Assembly: GCA_950106755.1 (NCBI GenBank)
Contig: OX467088.1
Span: 16,042,001 to 16,106,000, forward strand
Origin: Climacium dendroides
Taxonomy: Eukaryota > Streptophyta > Bryopsida > Hypnales > Climaciaceae
Length of the DNA stretch: 64,000 nucleotides
Direction: 5' to 3'
The translations under genes and the position numbers were made by a program. The notes under the pieces are model-generated. The model saw only the letters and a list, made by a program, of their open reading frames with translations. It was not told the origin of the DNA and did no database searches. Below are positions 46,099 through 58,779 of the stretch, in pieces. Each line of letters begins with the position of its first letter. Positions within the stretch are counted from its first letter, which is position 1.

Positions 46099-48120
46099 GG
46101 CAGTACCTGCGCTTAGCCTCTCTTCTTGCAATATTGATGTTATACTATGGAAATTCATTGTTGTGACATTGAGACTTTGCTAATTACAGCAATTGTTTTG
46201 CAAAGTTAGAGCTTGATTTCAAGCAAACATGGAACCTTCACAATGTATCAATTGCACTCATGTCTTGGCAAAAGTATCATGGATGTTGCTAGATAAGGGT
46301 TATGTTTATATTTTTTATTCATCTCTTTGTGAAAGCTATAGCATGCACTCATGAATTGTAGACACCTCGTGCACCTCACTAACAAATCATTGAGTTGTTT
46401 TGTTTTTGGGACGGGCACATGTAAGGTTCATGGCCTTGTGTAGTTGGATAATATGACAATTTTTCTGGCTATCCTTACATTCCATACTTTGTGGATTCTT
46501 TTTTAGAATTTGTGGACTATAAACTGATACCTTGTGTTGCACTAGTACTTCAAATATTAGTAGGTGCTTCCACAATTTGTGGACTTTGGAAAAATATATG
46601 TATCTTTATGCTAAAGCATTCAAAAAAATAGGAGGTATGATGTCTATATTTTGTGACTTACATGGAAAGTTGTTATGAATGATGGTATATGACTTGGTCC
46701 AAGGAGAAAAAGATAGAAGAGATCCTTCATAGTTAAAAGTCCTAAGAAATAAAATATGAGTCCTATCTCTATTTGGCTTAAACAAGAAAAAATAGGATAG
46801 GAGTTTTTTGTTCTACTTGTCTCAAAGGAAAAATAGGGCATGAGTCTTAATTCTATTTACCCCGTAAAAAAATAATATGAGTCTTAGCTCTACTTGTTGA
46901 AAAAAGTAGAATATGGAATACAACTCTAACTATCTCAAAGAGAAAATGTTCTCTAAAGTATGTGATGCTCATCTCTTCTTATTACTTAAAAAAAATAGTA
47001 AGAGTCTTAGCTCCTCTTGATTTAAAATATTTGTGTGTCAAATTCTACATAATTTTAATAGAGTGAGTATATGAAAATAAATTAAACATGGTGAGATAAG
47101 GAAAAAAAATAGTAGTAGCTACACTTCTAGACAAAAAAACTAGTAGATTGGAAGAAATAGAATGATACCCTATACTAGGGATGTACCAAAAAATAAACTT
47201 TTGTGGCAACAACACAAGGTACGTTAGTTAGTCATGAAAATTAGTCCATTAGATAAGTTTAATTTATATGAAAAATTAGGGTTTAAAGCTCTCTCTCTTC
47301 TAATTTCTTATGGAGTTTTTTTTAAGAGCTTGTGGCAAATACTAGTAGAAAAGGAAACAAAAGTACTAGAAGAAGATTGGAATTGAATTCCAGTTAAATG
47401 TGAGAACCATATGTCAAATAGGTTCTTCCAAAATTTTGGAATGCTTGTTGGGAATAAAGTAAGGTTGAAGCACCAACTATCAACTACGCCTAATATCCGA
47501 CCTATAGGGTGCACTATTTCCAACCTTAGGTTAGAATTCAAGCTTAGAATGAATTTTTTTTGTCTTTATAAAAGTTGGGACTAATAAAATTATGACACAT
47601 GTCCCAAAGTAGTGAGCAAGAAAGTAGCAAGTAGTTATTGAGTGATCAAAATTAGAAGACTTTAGACATTGGCTATTGGCCAACAATACTTTTTAGCTTC
47701 CAAAATTCATAGTAACTTCAATTTCGGGAATAAGACTTTGAATAATTTCAAATCCCTATATTTCCTATCTTCCTACATGGCAAAAATTTCCATCACTTCA
47801 CACTCCTCACCATCTGCTCCAAAATCACTTAAATGATCTACTACTGGTGCTTCTACCTTAGGTGTTGGAAGAAAGAGATGGATTGGAACTTCAAGGTTTT
47901 AGGGTATGAAAAGGGGTGATTAGAAAAATTAGTGTGGAATTTGGGGATTTGAATATGGGAAGATTAGGGTTTAGAAAAAGGCTCCAGTGGAATAGTAGCC
48001 TTTTGCAATGTACAAACAATGTACATTTTAGGAGGTGGACGATTTTAGAGCCGTATGCCATTTCAACTTCAAAATTTCATAACTAATTCCAGAAAGCTTC
48101 AAAACACATGAAACGTCTTG
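46099..48120. other. AT-rich intergenic sequence, no recognisable gene
   Basis: Short alternating 'gagtcttagctctactt' type blocks recur between 46740 and 47030, a weak degenerate tandem repeat. The minus-strand frame at 47308-47541 has no recognisable domain. No RNA gene is seen. Confidence 0.5.
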
Positions 48121-48900
48121 AGTTAGATGCCAATTCGACTTGTCTTTCAAGGAAAATTTCCTGAAAAATATTTCAAGAAGCTTCACCTCCCCCAAAATTC
48201 AGTTTCAGCTCTGAAATGGGCGATTTCTAGACCTACCTCAGTCGAAACCAGTCGATCGGAGCAAGGCCACACGGTTGGCAACTCTCTCTCTCTCTCTCTG
48301 GAGTTCCAGAAGCCGATCGAGGGAAATGAATTGAAGGCTGCAAGCTTCGCAACAAATTCAGCAAAAAGGAAGGACTAGAAGACCCGCACAAGATCTAGCT
48401 AGCGAGTTGGAGGCGAACCAGGAAGAGAAAAAAAACAACGACAGCGGAGATGATGTGAGCGCCGCGAGCGAACTTCGGCGACACACGGAACGAGACAGAC
48501 GCCAGCAGCACAGGACACGGCAAGCATTGATCAAAAGGTGGCGAGAGCTTCAGTTGGCAGAATCGATAGTGAGGGCAGCGCAAGAGGATGAAAAAGCATG
48601 CGGGAGTGGAGGGTGATCAGCTGGAGGCTGTTGCTGCAAAGAATGAGCAGCATCAATCAAAATCCCAAAGAACCAGCAAGAAGGATCAATCTGGAGACGC
48701 GGGGAGGAAACAACCCAAATCTTTGGAAAAAGACGAGCAAAACTGGGAGCATCTTCATCAGCTTTTTGGGTTTTTTTTTGCATTTAGTGTTGGGTGCTCC
48801 TTTCTCGCCGGAGACCAAAAATGGCTTTCTTTTTTATACTGAATTGGTCAGTTTTTTTCTACAAGACTCTGGCTTCATAGTAAATTTTTTCCGTTTAAGT
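48121..48900 (+). other. GC-richer island with unrecognised frames and a (TC)n tract
   Basis: Composition rises here and a (TC) microsatellite lies at about 48281-48300. The plus-strand frame 48407-48616 encodes a charged, helical 69-residue peptide (MEANQEEKKNNDSGDDV...), and another overlaps at 48588-48842. Neither shows a known domain. It may be the 5' end of a lost gene or the terminal region of an element. Confidence 0.35.
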
Positions 48901-49699
48901 TGATGACATTGGCTACTTTTGAATTTTGGGTGTCGAAGGAAGTGGCCTCAAGGAATTTAGGTTCATTGGAAATTAGGCTACTTAGTGTGCACTTTGGAAT
49001 TGCTTTAGGATACACTTTCTATATTCTTACAAATTTTGGAGAGATTTGAGCAACACAATGCGAACATCCATCACGGAAATGGCAACTTTATTCAAATGGA
49101 AGATGAAGCACATTTGCTACAAAATGAAATGTAGAGTTCTCTTTACTCTACAACTAGCACAACAGGACCTGCAAAACAAACACAATTACCACAATGCTTG
49201 GTTCAATGCTTGATTCAGTAAAATGCTACAAAGATGGACAAGAAGTCAACAACATTAGCACAATCTAAGCAACCCACATTAGTATAATCTAACTGCAAGC
49301 AATGACTAACTAGAAATGATAAAGTACCACATGAATCTCCATTGAACTTAATCACTGTCATCATCATGACCTGCAACCAACACAATTGTACACTTTAATG
49401 CCTAAGTTAGTAAATGAATGGAAGGGATACAACAAATGAAAGTAGATATGTTGACAACAAACTTTTTTGCTAGAAAATGAAGTACACTATGATGAGTCAA
49501 TGACAATCTATGAGTAAAAAAAACCCTGCAGTATACTACATAGACCAGCAACAATAGAAAAAACAAAAGGGCATCGATCAATCAATGTTAACTCCAAATT
49601 CAAATCACTTGAACCACTTGCACTCTCCATCTACAGAAAGCCAGAAACATAGCTACATAACATAATATCAACAAACAAATAAAAGTTGCATTCCATAAA

Positions 49700-51097
49700 C
49701 ACAAGATTGCAGTTTGAACATTCCTTCAACTTGCAACCAAAACTCATCTAACATTCAAAATCTATCACCTGCACACTCAAGTGACTCGGCTAATATGTTG
49801 CAACAACACAATGCAGCTTTGCACTTCTGCACTATGTCCTCCATCTACAATTGTTGGGTGTCATGCAGTCACTGCATAACGCTGCCACTCAATGGTCAGC
49901 ATCCATTGAAACAATCATCGTATGGAAAGTTCTTAGCATGAACACATTTTAACAATGTATGTCCACCACCATGCTACAGTACTGATCCAACCTATTCCAC
50001 AATCTTTAAAAAAAACAAAGGAGAGAACATGGGCCATGACAATTTAAGCAAATTTCATATACTCCCCAAAATTCTTACCAAATGATGAATTCGCATCTAA
50101 AGTCCTCCAAAGCTTAGTGAGTGGGTTTATTAGCTAATGGGTAGGGGCATTCAGTAGAGGTAACTCCATAGTAACGTCTACATTTGTAATCATCGTTATC
50201 TTGAATAAAGGCTGTTGCAACTCCAGAAAGAATTTGTCCAATAAGGTAGGGACAAACCTCTTCTATTCACCTTCATCAATCCACTTGGGCTCACCATAGG
50301 AATTCTTGATGATGTGCAAGTGCTTCCAAAAGCTAGCAGTGCAATCCCTTCGTAGCTAGTACTATGGGTACACAATGCCTAGCGCGTCCATCAAACCACG
50401 ATTGGAGAACTTGCTTTTCATCTTGTCCACCGCACCATGTGCATTATTCCATCCTTTATCAAGACAGCCTTGCTCCATAGCTCCTTTGCAGCCCACTTAC
50501 TATGAAACTTGCGGTGCAGGTTGGTTATAGTTTTTTTTAAGTTCTTAAATGTTGTTGAAGTGAATGATGTTGTAGCCTTTGAATGACTCTGCACTTGGTC
50601 CCAACACAAGATGGCGGCTCCACAAAAGCATCACCATAGAAATACAGCATCTCATCTCTGTTCAAATCTAGATTGACTTTAGAGTTATTGGACGCTCCTT
50701 CATCATTGGACACAGGGACAACAGCGGGGCAAGACAATAGAATTTTGATATCCACAGAGTATGAACCCCCAAATTCTTAATCTCGCGCACTTAAAGACCA
50801 TGTGCCAATGCCACCCACTTCACTCACTATATATTGCAGGGGACTTCAATTCTTTGAATTTCAATTGGAGGTGAAGTAATTGCACATTGTCTTTGTAGCT
50901 CTTACTCTCTTCCGTGCCTCTACTTCCAGCACCTGCTTTGTTGCTTGCACCTTTCACTTGGCCTTTCGTTTTGTAGCCTTCGCTTTTTGCTACAATTTGG
51001 CAAGTTTGCTTTTCTGCCTCTTCGCCAATAGCATTTTCTTTGTGAACTTTGCTGCGCTGGCAAAATCGATATCTACAAGCATAGAGGAGTTTGCCAT
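49700..51097 (-). pseudogene. Decayed minus-strand gene, possibly hAT-like
   Basis: A probable start (MANSSMLVDIDFASAAKF) lies at 51097, followed by a very Lys-rich stretch. The frame then continues, through stops and shifts, with NLDLNRDEMLYFYGDAF, GIVYPWYWLRRDCTASFW, KHLHIIKNSYGEPKW, NPLTKLWRTLDANSSFG and FGEYMKFA.IVMAHVL. The last blocks resemble the region before the C-terminal dimerisation domain of some plant hAT-like proteins, from memory of the pattern only. Many stops show it is dead. TIRs and an 8-bp duplication were not found. Confidence 0.4.
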
Positions 51098-51960
51098 CGG
51101 AAAAAGGAAATCCTAAATCCCAATCCAGCAATCCTAACCAAAACAAAATCCAAGTCAAATAGCAAGTCCAACAAAACAAAATCCAAATGCCAAAGCCAAA
51201 ATATACATGGAAGGATATTCCAAAACAACAAAAGATACTTCAAACATATTCCATTCAACTTAAATGCTCCAAGATTACCGAACCCTCTAAAGCGAGACAT
51301 AATTTTGAGAAATGTAGTTGCACCCACTACCTAGTGGAAATCAATTTGGCAACTAAACTATAACTCAATTGTGTACATCTTGCAAAGTGGTTGTGAATGT
51401 TGATCTTCAACATCGACAAAATTACGTAGATGACAACGATCCAAGCATCGGATGCTACAAAGAAATAACAGCCTAATTAGAAAGAACATGACATTGAGTT
51501 GAAAAGGTAGCTGCAAACCAAAAGAGAAGGACAGTTGCTGAGGTTTTGGATGAGCTCTAGAATTCATGTTATTACTAGTGTGCCCTGTGTTGTTGCCAAA
51601 GTCAAAATAAAAATAAAAGTAATTTTCTAATTTTTTAATTCCTAAAACATTCAAAAATCAATAACTTTCACACCATGAGTTGGAACACCATGAAACAAAG
51701 CCCGTGCACCCCTCCTCGCCAAAAACTTTCTGACGATACCAAGAATGTGACCAAGGGACATACAGTCTTGGAGATCTCAATGTAACAAACCAACCAACAA
51801 AAAAAAATACTATTTTAATGGATGGATGGGTTGCAAATTACGCATGTTTCTACTTGGTGTTAGGGGTGATGTTTGCAATGTGAATCCACTCCACAAGTAG
51901 GTCTAAATTCATTCCTAAGACCATCAATAACAACACTCTTTAACACCAAGTGAGAACATA

Positions 51961-52167
51961 CCCTAACCTAAAAATGATGGTGCATCTATTTTTTGACTAA
52001 TTAATGACTTGTGTGTAGGACAAAAGTGCAACTATTCATCCTTGGAATTTTGCATGAAAAGGAGAAGTCTTGTATAATAGTTTGAATTCCAATGAGTGCT
52101 TCTGGTCTTTTTTTAAACTAGTGTGTCAAAAGGGACAATTCCTAGAGTCACTAACCTGTACTTTAAT
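51961..52167 (-). mobile_element. Relative of the TTAA MITE R2 (opposite orientation)
   Basis: The plus strand here matches the minus strand of 19194-19413. Shared features are 'gtaggacaaaagtgcaacta' then 'ttcatcctt', 'tttgaattccaatga', 'aaactagtg' and 'agtcactaacc'. The ends are mutated (CTAACC and TTTAATGG), so the TTAA duplication is not intact. Confidence 0.6.
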
Positions 52168-52199
52168 GGCTAAGTAATCTTCAAATGGAGATTAAATTG

Positions 52200-53195
52200 A
52201 ATGGCTTAAAAGTGAGGCCTTTTGGGTTCAAAAACAACATGGCTTTAAAGTGTTATAGATCTAAATGTCACTAAGGTATAGAAATTTTAACCAAATATTC
52301 TTATAGTGTATGTATTGTAGATGATGTGAATCAAATTTGAAAACATTAATTTGGCCATTATAATGTTTTAGTATTGAAAAAGGATGTTGAAAAAGGATGT
52401 TGAAGTAGGTTTAGAAGCTGAATTTCACCTACAAAAAGTTTTCCTAGCAATACATTTGTAGGTGAAATTCAACTTCTAAACCTACTCAAATGAAAAACTT
52501 TAAACTATAAAATGATTCAAAGCCAACATAGAAACACATTATTGAAAGAAAATATCATTCAATTGATTCATTGTGTATGCAAAATGGTTCTGAAATGTCA
52601 AAAACTAGCAAGAAAAGTTGCAAAAACACATGTGAGGCTAAACCTCCTACTAAAATGCTTCTCAATCACTCATAACTTCTTGGATTGATATGAAATTTAG
52701 CCATACAAACTAGCCTAGTATATGCAACTTTTCCAAAAAATATTATTGGAAACAAGCACTGTATGAAGAAGAAACAAGCCACCAAAGTTCACTATAATCC
52801 AAAAATGTCAAAATTTAAACTTTGAATGGCTCCCAAACATTCAAAACAAATTAGATTAACATACAAATTCTACTGCAATGACCAAATTGCAAGGAAAATA
52901 TAACTCAACAAACTTTATTGAAAATGAACATTGGATGAAGGAGATACAAGCCCCCAAAGTTGTGGCCATCAAATGTAGTTTGGTTACTTAAATTGAACCT
53001 CTAAACTTTGATTGGCTTACAAAACATTAGAATATTTTGGAATGATTTGAAATTTTTTAAGACACAAACTAGAAGAAAGTGCAAAATTTCCAACAAGTTT
53101 TTATTGAATTTGAACATTGGATGCCAAAGTTTTAACACTTTGAATTGGACTTGAAACTAAATGAGGACACTATTGGTCCCCTGGGGTGTTTAGGA
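52200..53195 (+). repeat. Repeat R1, copy C (uninterrupted)
   Basis: This is collinear with copies A and B. Around 52853-52856 it reads 'tagattaacatacaaattc', the unoccupied version of the TTAA at which piggyBac sits in copy A. A small internal direct duplication ('aaaaaggatgttgaa') occurs at about 52375-52400. No gene is present. Confidence 0.8.
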
Positions 53196-53435
53196 GTGAA
53201 ATCCCGAACCCATGGAATTAGGAATGATGGATTGCCAATCATAGCTAGGCAATGCATGCAAATTGGGGGGATTTTCGTTGATTGAGGTGCACTAGAGTTG
53301 TTGGTCATGGCTCCATTAGGACCCACTGTGGTGGGCTAATGGTGATTTTTAGGAAAATTTTAGATGCGATAATGTGCTAGAATTGTTGGTCATGACTCAA
53401 ATAGGGTGCTACAAGGAAATGCTACCATTTTTTGT

Positions 53436-53575
53436 CAATTCAAACATTTTTTCTGTCATTTTTTTGTCAATTTGGAATTTCAAACATTTTTTCTATCAAT
53501 TTGGACATTTTTTTGTCAATTTAGACACTATCTATCAATTTGGACGTGTCAATTTGGACGTTGTTTTCTTGTAGT
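53436..53575. repeat. Short tandem repeat, about 20-bp unit
   Basis: Five to six imperfect copies of a 'tttttgtcaatttggac' unit. This is non-coding microsatellite-like sequence. Confidence 0.65.
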
Positions 53576-53629
53576 GGGCTCATAATTACTTCTATCTCTT
53601 GGTGCAGAATGGTCCAAAAGTTTTAATGG

Positions 53630-54690
53630 TTTAATGACAATTTTCAAACAAAAGTTGTAGAGAATGATTCATAGATTGTATCCATATGGTTAAATCATCT
53701 ACTACACTAACCAATTTATTTTTCAATAAAAATTGAAATCAAAATATAAATATCCCTTTTGAAATCAATGATTACTAATTGAATATTAAGAAATGTCACA
53801 AAAAAAACTTTTCAGTTCAAAATGTTAGGTTTTTAATTATGGTGTTGTTTTAAGATTTACTTTCACTTTTTTGTTTGAGTTGTTTTGAGTGATCATTTTT
53901 TGAACTTAGAACATTCGTTTTTGAGGTCAAACAAACTTATGTTTCTTAAACTATCGAATATTTATGAAGAATTTTAAAAAAGTCTATACCATACAAATGG
54001 AGAACTAATACAAGAATGTGCAAAAATTTAGATGGATGAAAAAAATCAAGTTTCTATGTGCTTGGAACATGTTTGCATCCATCCATTATTCAAAATTTGA
54101 ACATTTGGTCTCTTAGGGATTAAGGACCAAAAGGTAGCTGAAAATTCCTAAATATAAAGATTGAAGATTTATTAGGAAATCCAACTTAGAAGAGTAATTT
54201 AATGATGCCTTGTAAACAAAATTTGCAAAATATTACCCATGGATTATGTCCATATAATTCAATCTATTACTTGCTAGACTAACCAATATTTTTCTAATAA
54301 AATTGAAAATTCCTTCTAAATTGATTGTAGATTGAATTTTTGCAATTGATAAAAAAAATTCTTAAGTTCAATAGTTACTTTTTAATTATGGTAATTTTTT
54401 TTATGATTATTATCTTATTGATTTATTTAAGTCTTCTCTGAAAGGCCATTTTTTTAATTGAAAAAGTTATGTTTTGAGGTTAAATATACTTGTTGCCTTT
54501 GAACTACAAGATATTTACAAAGACAAGTTTTGAAAATCTATACTATATAAATGTAAAGAAACTAACGCAAAAATCTAAAAACATTAACTAAGATGAATGA
54601 AAAAGCAAAAATTGTACGTGCTTGGGACATGTTTGCATTCATCTATTGTTTGAATTTTGAATGTTTGTTCTTCTAGGGGTTAAAAGCAAT
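53630..54690 (+). repeat. Tandem duplication of an approximately 530-bp AT-rich unit
   Basis: 53640-54130 and 54190-54690 carry the same phrases in the same order: 'agactaaccaatatt'/'acactaaccaatttatt', 'tttttaattatggt', 'tttgaggt', and 'acatgtttgca' followed by a TTAA-containing end ('tagggattaagg' and 'taggggttaaaa'). Each copy ends in the C-rich/TTAA boundary seen in other repeats here. Non-coding. Confidence 0.6.
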
Positions 54691-55240
54691 GGGGGCCATC
54701 AATAATAAGAATTCATTTAGTAAAATAGTGACTTGTGGATATAAAAATAATAGCATTTTAAGATTTTCAAATAGTATTTTTAGTTTCTTCAATCAAATAT
54801 ACCAAATATAGAAGATTGTATTGAAGATAAATACAAAAGTATTACATTTTTATTTGGGTGAAGAAACTTGGGATTAAATTTTTTTTTTCATCCAATAATG
54901 TGAGACCCAAAATCTATTAAATAGGCAAAGTCTGTGGTTGTCAGATTTGGTGTATTGTGCTCTAATAAAATATAATTGGGCCTATCAAAAAGAAGTGGGA
55001 AAAAAATATCCTAGAATACTTAGGAGTCATGGTCTAATTTGGCCATATAGAATTTCAAGTGAACATCTCATCTATGTATGTAGATTATCTATACATAGAA
55101 AACAAGTAAAAATGGATTTTTTTTGGTCATTTTCCAAGTTTTTGATGCATTTTCATGCCTCATGCACAACTCACTATTGATCACAACTTTCTTGTCATCC
55201 CAAAATTGACAACTTCATTAGTCAAGGAACCTAAAAGGTT
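54691..55240. other. AT-rich intergenic sequence, no gene seen
   Basis: The 80-codon plus-strand frame at 54938-55180 lacks any recognisable domain. Nothing else is supportable. Confidence 0.5.
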
Positions 55241-55244
55241 AAAC

Positions 55245-56655
55245 TTTATTAGGGTAGCTGCTCAAACTTTCTCCTAGTAGCTGTTGTCAAACTTTCTCAA
55301 GGTAAAGTATGTGACCTATTTAAATTCCGAAAAGGGTCCATTAGTGCAAGATAGAGTGACACATTTTCATGAATAAAAGTGATTTGTTTTTATTAATTGC
55401 AATTTCTCCATGTGCAAGAACAGTGGATACCTTGATTGGAAATTTTTTAGTTGAAATATCACAAGAAAAAAACTAGAAAAATGTAGGAAAATATAGAGAA
55501 ATGTAAGAAATAATTTCTTAGTTTTTTGTGTTTTTTGTTTTGTGCACTACTATAATTAATTTTCACCTTTGTACTTTTTGGAAATAGATTTGCCTATAGA
55601 TCAAGAATAAGTCAAATTATAATTTGTACTTCCATAATTCATACGTACTAATTTCAAACTTGATGAAAAAATAACAAAATTATTTCTACTCCCCAACCAG
55701 AGAAAGTTACCCCCCTCTACACACACCATTAATAATTGTTCAATCAGACATATGCTAAAACATTTAATATTGTTAGAAATAGGTTGCCAATACGTTCCAT
55801 AGTTGCTCAAACTTCCTCAAGGTATATAGCTACTCAAACTTCTGTAAGGTAGTTGCTATCAAACTTCCTCAATGCAGCTCTTCAAACTTCCTCAATGTAT
55901 GTAGCTTCTATTAAACTTTCTTAGGATAGTTGCTCAAACTTCCTCAAGGTATGTAGCTTCTGTTAAACTCTCTTAGGATAGTTGCTCAAACTCCTTCAAG
56001 TGTAGCTCTTCAAACTTCCTCAAAATAGCCCCTCAAACTTCTTCAAAATAGCCCCTCAAACTTCCTCAACATAGCCCCTCAAATTTCCTCAAGGTACATA
56101 ATTGCTATCAAACTCCCTTAGGATAGTTGCTCAAACTTCCTCAAGATACGTAGCTTTTGTCAAACCCCTTAGGATAGTTGCTCAAACCTCCTCAAGGTAG
56201 CTCCTCAAACTTCTTCAACATAGCCCCTCAAATTTCCTCAAGGTACGTAATTGTTGTCAAACTCCCTTAGGATAGTTGTTCAAACTTCCTCAAGATACGT
56301 AGCTTTCGTCAAACTCCCTTAGAATAGTTGCTCAAACCTCCTCAAGGTAGCTCCTCAAACTTCCTCAACATAGCCCTTCAAACTTCCTCAACATAGCCCC
56401 TCAAACTTCCTCAACATAGCCCCTCAAACTTCCTCAACATAGCCCCTCAAACTTCCTCAACATAGCCCCTCAAACTTCCTCAACATAGCCCCTCAAATTT
56501 CCTCAAGGTAGCTCCTCAAACTTCCTCAACATAGCCCCTCAAACTTCCTCAAGGTAGCTCCTCAAACTTCCTCAACATAGCCCCTCAAACTTCCTCAAGG
56601 TAGCTCCTCAAACTTCCTCAGCATAGCTCCTCAAACTTCCTCCCAAGATACGTAC
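55245..56655. repeat. 23-bp satellite (CCTCAAACTTCCTCAACATAG type)
   Basis: The dense array runs from about 55800 to 56655, with an outlying block at 55245-55310 separated by about 490 bp of ordinary AT-rich DNA. The core unit is cctcaaacttcctcaacatag plus 'cc'. Variants alternate 'aaggtagct' and 'gatagttgct'. The most regular stretch is 56380-56600. No reading frame is maintained, so it is a satellite or minisatellite. Confidence 0.85.
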
Positions 56656-57385
56656 AGCAGCTGTTGTCAAACTTCCTCAGCGTAGCTGCTTTCTTCTTCT
56701 GTTGCCGCAAAGTCTCCTTCCCTTTCTGTCCAATACCGAGTAGAGTAGAATACAGTCCTGTACAGTACAGAGCCGAGCCCAAGTGCCCAGCCATCTGAAT
56801 CTGCCCCCAAGTGGCTCTGTCCCTCCCTCCCTGTAGGGCAGGTCCGGCAGTTTACCCCTTCAAGCACCCAAATATTCGCTGCACTGTTAACGGAGCTGAG
56901 CTGAGCTCCATATTCACAATGGAAATGCCGGGCTTGCAGAAGATACCGACTACATGGCTTCACAAAAACCGATACCGTGACACAGAATGACGACTGACGG
57001 CCACGAAATGGAGAATTACAGACACTGTCGTGGTCCTCTCTCCACTTGCTTTCTTCTCAAGCTAACCGAGAGCTGGATGGCATGAGGCAGCCGGACCTCC
57101 AGCTTCTGGACGGGGGCTGCGCGTTGGGCGTTGGAGCAGAGAAAGCTCTAACTGAGTGTGGTCTCCATTGGAAGCCTGGCCTGGACCGAGCTCCCTCGAA
57201 ATCTGTAGACTGAGTTTCCCGCTTTTGAAAGTGCATGAACCATGGCTCTAAATTTTAGTTTTGGTGACGCTGCTTTCCCTTCATTATTAAAACAAATCAG
57301 TGTGTACTTCAAGCCTAAAGTGCTAAAAAGTTTTAAGGTTAGAAGATGCAAATATGGATGCCACGTGCACTAGTGTAGCAAGTTT
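56656..57385. other. GC-rich island, no recognisable gene
   Basis: Composition rises sharply after the satellite. The 98-codon minus-strand frame (56667-56963) shows no known domain. It might be the edge of a lost gene or element. No RNA gene is seen. Confidence 0.4.
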
Positions 57386-57449
57386 TTAAAAAAAGGAACT
57401 TTTCTTTTCACTTTGAACAGTCACATCGAACAATCTGTACAGCACTTCA

Positions 57450-57770
57450 GCCAGTACGAGGAGGGAAATTTGTTGTGAGAAACTGAGCAAACAAGAGGAT
57501 GAGGAAGAATGTAGCAAAAACCAAAAAAACGAATTCTTTTTTCCCCAAGAATGAATATTTTTTTCAATGTGAATGTCAGGATTTTTCATTGGGACCCATT
57601 CCGGTCTCATCGACTCACCTATTGTGAGTTGACTTTGGCACTTCTCCCCAAGCAAGGAGGGAAGACTGGAAGAGAGATGAGTGGAAAAGAAGGTGGAAAC
57701 AACAAATCTTTCTCAAGATTGAACAACCAGTGCATCCAAGCATTGTCGAGAATAGGTGAGCCTCGAAAGC
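57450..57770 (+). repeat. Repeat R3, copy 1 (upstream of P450)
   Basis: About 300 bp here match 60166-60460: 'gagggaaatt', 'aggatgaggaagag/aatg', 'caagaatgaat', 'aatgtcaggatttttc', 'tgggaccca', 'gactcacctattgtg', 'gggaagag' and 'gtgcatccaagyattgtc'. One copy lies before the P450 gene and the other inside its first intron, in the same orientation. Confidence 0.75.
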
Positions 57771-58779
57771 GAAGAAACAGGCGGCTGTCTGAAATTATAG
57801 GTACTTCTACCACATGGACTTTGTCAAAGTTTTCTTGGAAATTCTTCCCGCACATTCTCAGACAACTCCTCTGCAAAATCCTGCAGTTGAACGTTTGTCG
57901 AAATCCTGAAACAGAATGTCAAATCACCTCGTGGTGGTGCTCCGTAACTTACTTCGTACTTTCTATTCGCCGTTGAAATAAAAGGTCCACGTGTGTCAAC
58001 AACGGAAAAAGAATTAAGCAAGAAAAAAGGGGAAAAAAAAAAAAAAAGCGGTGAATTCAGTTGATCCTTTCACAAGAAGTCGGATTCACTGGACAGCCAA
58101 GTCCACAAGGAGCCCTCTTATCTTTGAACTGATTTGAAGTCAATGGTGAGCCACGACCTCCGATCCGCATCTCACTCTCATCAAATTTGCGAACCAAAAT
58201 TCGACAAGTTGCGAACTCAAATCCGTTCTCACCTCGTCGATCTCAAGTTACATTCCATCGCGACAATGTCTCGGCGGAGTGTCCGAGACAGGTTGAAACT
58301 GGTCCGTGACTGGCGGCCAGATGGGCGGATCCGTCCCGCCGTGAGCGCTCAACAGTCACCAGTCTAAGTCTACTGTACTATACACGGAGATAATATCTTC
58401 GTGACTCCGACGGCTGGCTTGCATGAGTGCATGACCTCCTTTTTTCTGTTAACTTACTATCCCAGGCAAGCGAGAGATTCCGGGTTTTTTGTAGAGGTCA
58501 CGGATGTCTACAGTAGAAATTTGTCCAGTTAGAAACAGTAGTGTTGTCAGTGCCCTCACTACTGTGGCATGGCATGCACCCACTGAAGTGGAATCTCATG
58601 TAGAGACCAGTGGAATCTCTCATAGTGGGTCGGAACATTTGCACTCCTAGTCAGAGAGGAGAGGATGGAATGTTCTCTTGCAACTGGGCGCGCGCTGTGG
58701 AATTCGGTGATCGAGAGCACCGGAGAATAATCTACGCCGCCCCTAACCTAGCTCTGTCGGTTTTTCCTCCTTCTTGAAT
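57771..58779. other. P450 upstream region, no gene assigned
   Basis: Mixed composition. A plus-strand frame at 58134-58367 (ending SRRSVRDRLKLVRDW...) is unrecognised. It may contain distal promoter or an untranslated exon of the P450 gene, but nothing decides this. Confidence 0.4.

Noticed and set aside
48407..48842. Small charged proteins near 48.4-48.8 kb
   Set aside because: Two overlapping frames with no recognisable domain; reported only as an unassigned GC-rich island.
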